The notes below the pieces were generated by a model. It was not told the origin of the DNA and made no database searches. It saw only the letters and a list, made by a program, of their open reading frames with translations. DNA of 64,000 nucleotides from a bacterium (GTDB taxonomy: Bacteria > Acidobacteriota > Polarisedimenticolia > Polarisedimenticolales > Polarisedimenticolaceae): contig JAAELQ010000239.1 in NCBI GenBank assembly GCA_024226515.1, positions 115,650 to 179,649 of the forward strand, given 5' to 3'. Shown here in pieces: positions 22,437 through 30,598 of the stretch. The position numbers were made by a program, and so were the translations under genes. Numbering within the stretch: position 1 is the stretch's first letter; each line of letters opens with the position of its first letter.

Positions 22437-24683
22437 ATGCAACAAAAAAGGATGTGGCTCGCCGCGTTGGCCCTGGCCACGACGCTCTTCGGCTCCGCGG
22501 CGTACGCGGTCGTCGAGGTGTCGTCGTGTCGCGCGTTGAATCAAGCGGGCGAGACGTACCGGCTGACCCAGGACGTCACGACCACGGGTAGCTGCTTCGC
22601 GATCAGCGCGCCGGGAGTGACGCTGGACGGCGACGACGGCAACGGTGGTCGCTACACGATCACCTACGCCACCCAGTTCGACGGCCGCGCCGTCGCCGTG
22701 CAGGCCGGAGGCGCGGAGATCCGCAACCTCACCATCCGCAACGGTGCCCACGCGAACGGTTCGAACAACGGGACGACGGCGATCTACACCGTGACGCCCG
22801 AGGTCAACATCCACCACAACGCGTTCGACCTGACCAACAACGGCACCGCGTACTTCTCGGCGATCCGTTTGCCCGAGAGCTCGGCCACGAACCTGCTGAT
22901 CCAGCACAACACGTTCGATCTGGACGGGAACTACTCGCTCAGCGCGATCGTGAGCGACGGCAGCTTCGAGAACCCGCCGAGCTACGTTGGCGAGATCAGC
23001 CACAACGTGAGCACCATCGGCGGGACGTTGCGTTTTCCGGCGGGCAGCCTTCGCAGCTATCACTTCAGCATCAACGGCATGACATCCGTCGGAGGCCGGC
23101 TGAAGATCCATGACAATCAGTTGACCAGCGGACCCCAGACCAGCAGCCCGCACGGCATCGCCCTCTATCGCGTCGACAACGTCGACGTGTACGCCAACGA
23201 GATCGTTGATTCGGGCGCAGGCGGACGTCTGCTGCTGGTGGACAGTGGCTCGGACAACAACAGGGTCTACGACAACACGCTCGTCGCCAACGGCACGCCG
23301 AACTCGGCGTTCCGCATGCGCTACGGCTCGAACAACAACGAGGTCTACGGCAACTCCATCACCTGCAATGCAGGCGGCGCGGCGATGTTCCTCGGCGCGG
23401 GCGGCATCGGCAACGTCGTGCACCACAACAACCTGTCCGCGTCGGACTTCGTCGTGCGCTTCGAGGAAAGCTACTCGACGACCGATTTCTACGGAAACGT
23501 CCTCACCGTGACGCCCGGTCAGGGGGTGCAGCGCGCGATCTACCTCCTCGAGTACGGCAACGTGATGGCGGGGATCACGTTCAGCAACGACCAGATCATC
23601 CGCGCCGACGGCGTGACCGCGAAGCCGATCCAGTTCGCCGACACGGGCGACGGCGGGCCGGAGAACATCCACTTCTGCCCCGTGCTCGTGGACGGCGTCG
23701 TGCTGACGCCGGCCAACCAGTTCGACTACATCCAGCGCGGCTCCGGCACGGGCACGTCCTACACGGTCGGGGGCGAGGGCTGCGTGGTCAACGTCCAGCT
23801 GGCGTGCGACGACGATCAGGACAACGACGGCGACGGGCTGGCCGACTTCCCCGAGGACCCGGGCTGCTCGTCGGCGGCCGACACCAGCGAGCTGAACGCC
23901 GCCGTGGCCTGTGACGACGGCCAGGACAACGACGGTGACGGGCTGACCGACACCGAGGATCCGGCGTGCACCAGCGTCGTGGTCAATGACGAGAACAACT
24001 GCGGCAACGCCGTCGTCGACGGCACCGAGCAGTGCGACGGCAGCGTGCCCCAGGAGGCGACCTGCACCGGCTTCGGCTTCGACCGCGGCGAGCTGGCCTG
24101 CGACGCCTCGTGCAGCTACGACACGGCGGCCTGCGAGGCCGACTGCGAGATGATCGACGACAAGAGCTCGTGGAGCGTCGCGTTCGTGGACAGCGAGGAC
24201 CTGTCGTCGGGCAACCCGCTTCCCGGAGCTCACGGCGTGGACGGCGACGAGCAGACCTTCTGGCACACGGTCTGGACCTCGAGCCCGGCCCCGTCGCACC
24301 CGCACGAGATCGTCGTCGACATGGGCGACGAGACCCAGATCTGTGGACTGTCCTACCTGCCGCGCCAGGACGATGGCGTCGAGGACATGGACGGCACGAT
24401 CCGCAACTACCAGTTCTACGTCAGCGCCGACGGGGTCAACTGGGGCCAACCCGTCACCTCGGGCCAACTGGTCGAGGCGGGTTCCCAGGACAAGTCCGCC
24501 GTGCGTGTCTACTTCAATTCGACCGCGGCGCGCTACGTCCGGTTGGTGGCGCTCAACGACACCGAGGGCACGCCCTACACGTCGATGGGCGAGCTCGATC
24601 TGCTGGCGGGAATCTGGCCCGGGGTCACGGATCCGCCTCCTCCGCCGAGCGGCGTCACGCGCACCGACACGCTGGGCGATTGA
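22437..24683 (+). CDS. Secreted beta-helix protein with Ca-binding repeats and discoidin domain
   Basis: A 748-residue exported protein. The signal peptide MQQKRMWLAALALATTLFGS ends near AYA. A right-handed parallel beta-helix follows (about residues 60-430; Asn-rich coils such as NNRVYDNTLVANGT and NNNEVYGNSITCN), of the type found in polysaccharide lyases and epimerases. Next come two Asp-rich thrombospondin-3-like units (CDDDQDNDGDGLADFPEDPG and CDDGQDNDGDGLTDTEDPAC) and a C-terminal F5/8-type (discoidin) carbohydrate-binding domain (about 595-730) closely related to the five in the protein at 50678. Catalytic residues cannot be assigned. It is preceded by a strong sigma-54 promoter. No PEP-CTERM tail is present. 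It may bind or modify the exported polysaccharide. Confidence 0.85.
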   Translation: MQQKRMWLAALALATTLFGSAAYAVVEVSSCRALNQAGETYRLTQDVTTTGSCFAISAPGVTLDGDDGNGGRYTITYATQFDGRAVAVQAGGAEIRNLTIRNGAHANGSNNGTTAIYTVTPEVNIHHNAFDLTNNGTAYFSAIRLPESSATNLLIQHNTFDLDGNYSLSAIVSDGSFENPPSYVGEISHNVSTIGGTLRFPAGSLRSYHFSINGMTSVGGRLKIHDNQLTSGPQTSSPHGIALYRVDNVDVYANEIVDSGAGGRLLLVDSGSDNNRVYDNTLVANGTPNSAFRMRYGSNNNEVYGNSITCNAGGAAMFLGAGGIGNVVHHNNLSASDFVVRFEESYSTTDFYGNVLTVTPGQGVQRAIYLLEYGNVMAGITFSNDQIIRADGVTAKPIQFADTGDGGPENIHFCPVLVDGVVLTPANQFDYIQRGSGTGTSYTVGGEGCVVNVQLACDDDQDNDGDGLADFPEDPGCSSAADTSELNAAVACDDGQDNDGDGLTDTEDPACTSVVVNDENNCGNAVVDGTEQCDGSVPQEATCTGFGFDRGELACDASCSYDTAACEADCEMIDDKSSWSVAFVDSEDLSSGNPLPGAHGVDGDEQTFWHTVWTSSPAPSHPHEIVVDMGDETQICGLSYLPRQDDGVEDMDGTIRNYQFYVSADGVNWGQPVTSGQLVEAGSQDKSAVRVYFNSTAARYVRLVALNDTEGTPYTSMGELDLLAGIWPGVTDPPPPPSGVTRTDTLGD

Positions 24684-24712
24684 CGCACCGGGCCCGCCGG
24701 CCGTGACGCTGC

Positions 24713-24718
24713 TATCCT
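24713..24718 (+). promoter_or_regulatory. -10 element positioned for a leaderless wecB mRNA
   Basis: TATCCT lies 6 bases before the wecB ATG. No Shine-Dalgarno is present in between or upstream, and no -35 box is evident. A start at or next to the A of ATG is expected. Confidence 0.35.
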
Positions 24719-24724
24719 GACGCG

Positions 24725-25870
24725 ATGAGTGCGCCGCGCGGGATCAGTTCCCTGTTCGTACTGGGCACGCGTCCCGAGGCGATCAAGCTCGCCCCCGTGA
24801 TCGCGGCCTTCCGCGAGCGTCCCGAGCTGGCTCGGGCGCGAGTGCTATGCACCGGGCAGCACCGCGAGATGCTGGACCAGACACTGACTGCGCTGGACCT
24901 GTGTCCCGACGCGAACCTCGACGTGATGCGCGCCGATCAGCAGCTCGGTGAGCTGACCGGAGCTCTGCTGCTGGGCGTAGGCGCCGAGTTGCGCCGCGAA
25001 CGGCCGGATCTCGTGATCGTGCAGGGCGACACCTCGACGGCGTTTGTCGCCGCTCTGGCCGCGTTCTACGAACGGATCCCGGTGGCCCACGTCGAGGCCG
25101 GGCTGCGCACGTTCGACAAGACGCAGCCCTATCCGGAAGAGTCCAACCGCCAGATGATCTCAGCGCTGGCGCGGTACCACTTCGCGCCGACCGAGCGGGC
25201 CCGGCGCAATCTGCGCGCCGAGGGCATCGCGGACGACGCGATCCGGGTCACCGGCAACACGGTCATCGACGCCCTGCTCGGCACCGCCGCGCGAATCGAG
25301 AGCGACGCCGCGCTGCGGAAGAGGATGGCCGAGGTGCACCCCTACGCCGACGGGCGGCGGATGATCCTGATCACCGGCCACCGTCGCGAGAACTTCGGCC
25401 CGGGGCTGCAGGCGATCTGCGAGGGCATCGGCGCGCTGTCGCGGGCCTATGCCGACAGCGTGCTGGTCTATCCCGTGCACCTCAATCCCAACGTCCGTGA
25501 GAAGGTTCACGAATCGCTCGGCGGCCTGGCCAACGTGCAGCTCATCGACCCCGTGGATTACTTCGAGATGGTCTGGCTGCTGTCGCGCTGCCACTTCGTG
25601 ATCACGGACTCCGGCGGGATCCAGGAAGAGGCGCCGTCGCTCGGAAAGCCGGTCCTCGTCACCCGACGCACGACCGAGCGGCCCGAGGCGATCGAGGTCG
25701 GGGCGGCGCACCTGGTGGGCACCGACCCGACGCAGCTCGAGCGCTTCGGCCGGATTCTGATGAACGATCCAGACGCCTACGAGGCGATGAGCCGGGTGCG
25801 GAACCCGTTCGGGGACGGCCGCGCGTCCGAGCGCATCGCCGACGTCGTCATCGAGTATCTGGCCGGCTAA
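24725..25870 (+). CDS. wecB: UDP-N-acetylglucosamine 2-epimerase (non-hydrolysing)
   Basis: WecB interconverts UDP-GlcNAc and UDP-ManNAc, supplying ManNAc or a ManNAcA precursor for surface polysaccharide. 381 residues, normal length. Family segments are VLGTRPEAIKLAPVIAAF, LCTGQHREMLDQTL, VQGDTSTAF, VAHVEAGLRTFDKTQPYPEE, NRQMISALARYHFAPTERAR, ITGHRRENFG and ITDSGGIQEEAPSLGKPVLV. There is no UDP-ManNAc dehydrogenase (WecC) beside it. Its TAA stop shares bases with the TAG stop of the convergent glycosyltransferase (25867-25870). Confidence 0.96.
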   Translation: MSAPRGISSLFVLGTRPEAIKLAPVIAAFRERPELARARVLCTGQHREMLDQTLTALDLCPDANLDVMRADQQLGELTGALLLGVGAELRRERPDLVIVQGDTSTAFVAALAAFYERIPVAHVEAGLRTFDKTQPYPEESNRQMISALARYHFAPTERARRNLRAEGIADDAIRVTGNTVIDALLGTAARIESDAALRKRMAEVHPYADGRRMILITGHRRENFGPGLQAICEGIGALSRAYADSVLVYPVHLNPNVREKVHESLGGLANVQLIDPVDYFEMVWLLSRCHFVITDSGGIQEEAPSLGKPVLVTRRTTERPEAIEVGAAHLVGTDPTQLERFGRILMNDPDAYEAMSRVRNPFGDGRASERIADVVIEYLAG

Positions 25871-26973
25871 CCGGCGAGTTCGGCGATCCAGCCGCGCAGC
25901 TCGCGGGCCCGCGCGTCCCACGAGTTCTCGCGGGCCAGCTCGATCCGATCCTCGCGGCTCGAGCCGCAGTCCCCGGCGACGGCCGCGTCGAGCGCGGCGA
26001 GAAACGCCTGCGGGTCGGCCGCGATCGACACGTGCGGCCGGAAGCGCTCCAGCTCGGGCAGCGGCGTGGCGACGACGGGGATCCCCAACGCGAGATACTC
26101 AAGCAGCTTCAGCGGATTCACCGCCCTGGTCAGCGCGTTGGTTTTGAACGGCACGAGCCCCACGTCGAACGCGCGCGCCGCGCGCGGCAGCTCGGCGTAG
26201 TCGACCGGCCCGCGCAGCGTCACGTTGCCGAGGCGCACCAGCTCCCCGGTGTCCACCTCGGCGCGGCCGATCAGTTCGAAGCGCCAGCCCGGGCGCTCGC
26301 GCGCGGCGTGCAGCACCACGTCGAGGTCGATCCACTCGCTGATCAGGCCGAAGAACCCGATCACCGGCCGTTTCGCCGGTGCCGGCGCCGGGGCGGCGTG
26401 GAAGTGATCGAAGTCCACGCCGTGGGGCAGGTAGTGCGACGCCCCGGGTACGCGCCGCGATTCGAGCAGCGGCCGGCTCGTCGCGGCCAGCAGATCCGTG
26501 CGCTCGAGCAGCTCGCGCTCGAGCGCCGCGGCCGCGCGGCCGTTCACACCGGGAAACTCCGTGTAGTCGTCGACGCAGTAGTAGACCGTGTGCTGCGGGG
26601 AGATGACCCGGATCGCATCGACCGAGAACGGATTCGTCGCCACTGCGACCGGTTGACGGATGTCGTGCTCGCGGGCCAGATCCCGGTAGAGCCGGCGGAA
26701 CAGGAACCGATTGACGCCGCGCACAGGACCACGGAAGATCGGCAGGGTCCACGGCGTGACCTCGAGCGGCGCAGGGCCCGGCTCTCGTGTCGGCGCCGCC
26801 GCCGAATCGCGCAGCTTGCGCAGCGTGCGGGCAATGTCGTAGCGCGTGAGCCCGGGCATGCGGTAGATCGTGTTGAACCAGAAGACGCGATCGCTCGCCA
26901 GGAGCCGGCGAAAGAGGTGGATCGCGGACGACGGGTGTCCGCTCCAATCGTCACTGAATACCAGAAAGTCCAT
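25867..26973 (-). CDS. Glycosyltransferase (GT-B, family 1-like)
   Basis: A 368-residue GT-B protein on the opposite strand to its neighbours. The start is the ATG at 26973 (MDFLVFSDDWSGHPSSAIHL), with GAGG 9-12 bases upstream; the longer in-frame extension is non-coding or shadow. The N-terminal half contains VYYCVDDYTEFPGV, as in UDP-galactopyranose/teichuronic-acid-type transferases. The C-terminal half has VIGFFGLISEWIDLDVVLHA, LRGPVDYAELPRAARAFDVG and NPLKLLEYLALGIPVVATPL (donor site). It diverges from the gene at 27106, with a short palindrome between them. Confidence 0.88.
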   Translation of the reverse strand: MDFLVFSDDWSGHPSSAIHLFRRLLASDRVFWFNTIYRMPGLTRYDIARTLRKLRDSAAAPTREPGPAPLEVTPWTLPIFRGPVRGVNRFLFRRLYRDLAREHDIRQPVAVATNPFSVDAIRVISPQHTVYYCVDDYTEFPGVNGRAAAALERELLERTDLLAATSRPLLESRRVPGASHYLPHGVDFDHFHAAPAPAPAKRPVIGFFGLISEWIDLDVVLHAARERPGWRFELIGRAEVDTGELVRLGNVTLRGPVDYAELPRAARAFDVGLVPFKTNALTRAVNPLKLLEYLALGIPVVATPLPELERFRPHVSIAADPQAFLAALDAAVAGDCGSSREDRIELARENSWDARARELRGWIAELAG

Positions 26974-27052
26974 CAGGAAGTCCTCAACAATAACATCGGT
27001 CGTTTGCAGGCCGCGTGCCGTTCGGTGAATACTCGGCTGCTGCGGAATCGCG

Positions 27053-27066
27053 CCGGCACTTGCCGG
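27053..27066. promoter_or_regulatory. Palindrome between divergent glycosyltransferase genes
   Basis: CCGGCACTTGCCGG, 6-bp arms with a 2-base centre, in the 132-base divergent gap 26974-27105. Operator candidate only; the gap shows no convincing promoter otherwise. Confidence 0.25.
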
Positions 27067-27105
27067 AACGGCGATCCGGCCCGACCTTGGGTTGCGGAGT
27101 GGTGA

Positions 27106-28227
27106 ATGAGGCCGATCAACGTTCTGTTCTGTATTGACTCGCTGGACTTCGCCGGCACCGAGAAACAGGTGCTGGAGTTGATCGGCGGGCTGGATCGGGA
27201 CGGTTTTCGGCCCTTCCTGGCGACGTTGAAACCGTCGGCACTCGATCCTGCAGTCGCGGCGTGCCCGTGGCACGAGGCGGCATTTCGCTCGTTCGGCAAC
27301 GTCGCGGTCGTCGGTGAGATCGCCGGGTTGAGACGGTTCATCCGCCGCAACGAGATCGACGTGATCCAGACCTACTTCCCCGACGCGACCTTGTTCGGCT
27401 TTCTGGCGGGGTGTGGCAGCGGGCGTCGGCGCCACACGCTGGCGTCGTTCCGCGACCTGGGCTTCTGGCGCACGCCGTTCAAGAGCCTCCAGCTCCGGAT
27501 GGTCTATCCGTGGTTCGATGGATTCGTCGCCAACTCGCAGGCGGTCGCCGAATACTACCGTGACGCCGACGGACTGCCGGCCGAGAAGCTCACGGTGATT
27601 CCCAACGGTGTGCGGCAGTTGGAGGCGGCGGAATGTGATCCGCGGCTGGCCGGCCGGCGCGAATCGGGCCCCGTGGTCGGTATCGTTGCGGGGCTCAATC
27701 GGCGCGTCAAACGAGTCGACCTGTTCCTCCACGCTGCCGCCGAGGTTCGTGCTCGGCGCGACGACGTCTCCTTCGTCATCGTCGGTGACGGCATACTGCG
27801 CGAAGAACTGGAAGCGTTGGCGGGACGACTCGGGCTATCCGACGCGGTTTGGTTCGCCGGGCGCACGGATCGGGTCGGTCCGCTGCTGGCCGGCTTCGAC
27901 GTGTCGGTCTGCTGCTCGGACTCCGAGGGGCTGCCCAACGCGGTTCTCGAGGCGATGAGCGCGGGAATTCCCGTCGTGGCCACAGCCGTGGGCGGCAGTC
28001 CGGAACTGGTGCGCGACGGGCACGATGGTCTGCTCGTCGATCCCGACGACCCGGAGAAGCTCGGTGCCGCGCTCTTGCGTCTGACGAACGACGACAGCGA
28101 GCGGCGCGCTCTCGGACAACGGGCTGCGCAAACCGTGCGCGAGCGCTTCTCGATCGAAAACTGCGTGCGTGGGCACGAACGCCTGTACCGTCGACTGGTC
28201 GATGGAAGCGAATCCGGTCCCCAGTGA
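27106..28227 (+). CDS. Family 4 glycosyltransferase
   Basis: A 373-residue GT-B enzyme. The N-terminus INVLFCIDSLDFAGTEKQVL carries the glycine/acceptor loop. The C-terminal domain has VVGIVAGLNRRVKRVDLFLH, VIVGDGILREELEALAGRLG, SDSEGLPNAVLEAMSAGIPV (EX7E donor motif E-G-L-P-N-A-V-L-E) and GGSPELVRDGHDGLLV. It begins a run of three tightly coupled glycosyltransferase genes (27106, 28224, 29333), each overlapping the next by 4 bases. Confidence 0.93.
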   Translation: MRPINVLFCIDSLDFAGTEKQVLELIGGLDRDGFRPFLATLKPSALDPAVAACPWHEAAFRSFGNVAVVGEIAGLRRFIRRNEIDVIQTYFPDATLFGFLAGCGSGRRRHTLASFRDLGFWRTPFKSLQLRMVYPWFDGFVANSQAVAEYYRDADGLPAEKLTVIPNGVRQLEAAECDPRLAGRRESGPVVGIVAGLNRRVKRVDLFLHAAAEVRARRDDVSFVIVGDGILREELEALAGRLGLSDAVWFAGRTDRVGPLLAGFDVSVCCSDSEGLPNAVLEAMSAGIPVVATAVGGSPELVRDGHDGLLVDPDDPEKLGAALLRLTNDDSERRALGQRAAQTVRERFSIENCVRGHERLYRRLVDGSESGPQ

Positions 28228-29336
28228 AGATCGCGCACGTCATCGACAGCGGCGGGCTCTACGGGGCCGAGCGCGTGATTCTCGATCTGATGGCCGAACA
28301 GACCGCCGCGGGGGAAGACCCGTTGCTGGTGAGCGTTGGCGAGTCCTCGGATCCCGAGAAGCCGATCGAGCGTGCGGCTCGCGCCGAAGGACTGGAAGTG
28401 CAGGCGGTGCGCATGCGGCGTGGTCTGAACCGGGCGGGGAGTCTCCGCCTGCGCCGCAGCCTGGAGGCGTGGGGTGCAGATGTCGTGCACGGCCACGGTT
28501 ACAAACCGAGTATTCAACTCGGACTGATCGCGGGGCGCGGCCGTGGGTACCGTCTGCTGACGACCCTGCACGGCTGGACGGAGATCTCCGGCTGGTCACG
28601 TCTCCGCACCTACCAGTGGCTCGAGACGCTGGCCTGCCGCAGGCTCGACGCGGTCGTCGTCGTCGACGGCGGCATGCTCGAAAGCTCTTCTTTTGCAGCC
28701 TGCCGATCGAGAATGGTCGAGATTCCGAACGGCATCGCCGATCCGTCGGACGGTCGGGATCCAGCCGTAGACGAGGAGAGTCGCGGCGGCTTCTGTGTCG
28801 GTGCCGTGGGGCGCCTGTCTCCGGAAAAGGGCCTGCACGATCTCGTCGAGTCGATCGCACGCGTCCGCGTTCGCGCCCCCGACATCCGGCTGCTGCTGGC
28901 CGGAGAAGGCCCCGAGCGTGAAGGACTCGAACGCCGGATCGCATCGCACTCGCTGGACGCACACTTTGCGGGCTATGTCACGCCCTCAGCCGCGGTGCTT
29001 TCGCAGCTCTCCGTGCTGGCGCTGCCGTCGTACACCGAGGGGCTTCCGATCGTCCTGCTCGAGGCGATGTTCCTCGGTGTCCCGATCGTGGCATCTTCCG
29101 TCGGAGCCGTGCCACGCGTGCTCGACGACGGTCGCTGCGGCCTGCTCGTGACTGCGGGAGACCCCGGCGCGCTCGACGCGGCGATTCTCTCGGTCCTGGA
29201 CGATCCCGACGCGGCGCATGCGCGATGCGAGGCCGCGCGAGCCCGCGCCTCCGAGCACTATTCCCGGCGTGTGATGGCGCAGCGCTATTCCGCTCTTTAC
29301 CGCGACCTGCTGCAGCGGGCAGGATCATCGCGATGA
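28224..29336 (+). CDS. Family 4 glycosyltransferase
   Basis: A 370-residue GT-B enzyme. The GTG start (GTGA overlap with the previous stop) gives the N-terminus KIAHVIDSGGLYGAERVILD. The donor-site region is ALPSYTEGLPIVLLEAMFLG with the E-x7-E pattern, preceded by VGAVGRLSPEKGLHDLVESI and RLLLAGEGPEREGLERRI. The long upstream in-frame stretch belongs to the shadow of the preceding gene. Second of the three-gene glycosyltransferase run. Confidence 0.93.
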   Translation: MKIAHVIDSGGLYGAERVILDLMAEQTAAGEDPLLVSVGESSDPEKPIERAARAEGLEVQAVRMRRGLNRAGSLRLRRSLEAWGADVVHGHGYKPSIQLGLIAGRGRGYRLLTTLHGWTEISGWSRLRTYQWLETLACRRLDAVVVVDGGMLESSSFAACRSRMVEIPNGIADPSDGRDPAVDEESRGGFCVGAVGRLSPEKGLHDLVESIARVRVRAPDIRLLLAGEGPEREGLERRIASHSLDAHFAGYVTPSAAVLSQLSVLALPSYTEGLPIVLLEAMFLGVPIVASSVGAVPRVLDDGRCGLLVTAGDPGALDAAILSVLDDPDAAHARCEAARARASEHYSRRVMAQRYSALYRDLLQRAGSSR

Positions 29337-30505
29337 AGCTGCTTTACATCACCGATGTTTATCCCAAACTCTCCGAGAGCTTCATCGGACGAGAGATTGC
29401 AGCGGTGCAATCTCTCGGCGCGCGGATCGACCTTTATGCCCTGCAACGCTGGACCGAGCCCGTCGCCGTGTCGGGTCCCGAACTGCCGGTGTACTACGAG
29501 GAGGATCGCGACCGTGGGCCGGGCCCCCGGCTCTTCGACCACCTGCGCCGCGTGCTGCGTTCGCCCCTGCGCTACGCGCGCTGCCTGCGCATTTCGAGGC
29601 AGGGCGGTGGGCAGAACCTGAGCTACCGCTTCAACCGCATCCCCGCACTGCTCGACCTCATCGAGCGACTCGGGCCGGATCACGTCCATTGTCACTTCGG
29701 CAGCGCCGGCATGCTCTCGGGCTGGTTGGCGCACCGCATGCTGGACGTCTCTTTCTCCGTCACGCTGCACGGTTCCGACGTCTTCGTCGATCCCGAACCG
29801 GCATTGGCCCAGGCGCTGGCCGATGCCTCCTTCGCCGTCTGCGCCTCGGGCGCGCTGCGCGACACGCTTCGCGACAAACATGGCGTCCCCGAGAGTCGCC
29901 TTCACGTACTGCCGTGCGGTGTGGACATGACCACGTTCGCGCCCGCCGAGCAGCCGCCGACGTTTCCGCCCTGGCGTCTACTCTCCGTCGCGCGCCTGCA
30001 CCCCGTGAAGGGGATCGGCGACCTGGTCGAGGCCTGCGTGGTGTTGCGCTCGCGCGGGGTTGACTTCCGCTGCGACATCTACGGCGACGGCGATCAGCGT
30101 GATTTTCTCGATCGAGCGATCCGCGCACACGACCTCGAAGATCGAGTCCGGCTCCACGGCGCCGCGGCGCACGACCTCCTGCCGCAGGTCTACCCGAAAC
30201 ACACCGCGTTCGTGCTGCCCAGCCACACCGAGGGCATGGGAGTCGTCCTCATGGAAGCCATGGCCTGTGGCCTTCCCGTCGTCGCCACGAATGTCGGCGG
30301 CATCCCCGAACTCGTCGAAGACGGCGTTCACGGTCGCCTCGTCGAGCCCCGCTCTCCCATCGCCCTTGCCGACGCGATCGCCGAGGTCCACAGCAGTCCC
30401 GACGATCGGGCCGCCCTCGCCGTGCGCAATCGCGCCCGTATCGCCGAATCGTTCGATTTGCACCGCGGCGCGCGGCAACTCCTGGATCTGTTCGAGGGCT
30501 GCTAG
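29333..30505 (+). CDS. Family 4 glycosyltransferase (WcaL/colanic-acid-type)
   Basis: A 390-residue GT-B enzyme. The N-terminus KLLYITDVYPKLSESFIGRE is typical of colanic-acid/exopolysaccharide WcaL-like transferases, followed by HVHCHFGSAGMLSGW, VTLHGSDVF, RLHVLPCGVDMTTF, LLSVARLHPVKGIGDLVEAC and the donor motif LPSHTEGMGVVLMEAMACGL. The ATG overlaps the previous stop (ATGA). It is last of the three-gene run; 93 bases separate it from the ligase gene. Confidence 0.93.
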   Translation: MKLLYITDVYPKLSESFIGREIAAVQSLGARIDLYALQRWTEPVAVSGPELPVYYEEDRDRGPGPRLFDHLRRVLRSPLRYARCLRISRQGGGQNLSYRFNRIPALLDLIERLGPDHVHCHFGSAGMLSGWLAHRMLDVSFSVTLHGSDVFVDPEPALAQALADASFAVCASGALRDTLRDKHGVPESRLHVLPCGVDMTTFAPAEQPPTFPPWRLLSVARLHPVKGIGDLVEACVVLRSRGVDFRCDIYGDGDQRDFLDRAIRAHDLEDRVRLHGAAAHDLLPQVYPKHTAFVLPSHTEGMGVVLMEAMACGLPVVATNVGGIPELVEDGVHGRLVEPRSPIALADAIAEVHSSPDDRAALAVRNRARIAESFDLHRGARQLLDLFEGC

Positions 30506-30586
30506 TTTGCCGGCGAGCCCTCGAACTCGTGCGCCGAAGCCCGGCCGCCGCCGCCGGACGGGTGGTCCCCGGCGGGGTGGCGGGAC

Positions 30587-30592
30587 TACAGT
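30587..30592 (+). promoter_or_regulatory. -10 element positioned for a leaderless ligase mRNA
   Basis: TACAGT lies 6 bases before the GTG start at 30599. GAGG is present but only one base from the start, too close to act as a normal ribosome-binding site. Same geometry as at wecB. Confidence 0.3.
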
Positions 30593-30598
30593 ACGAGG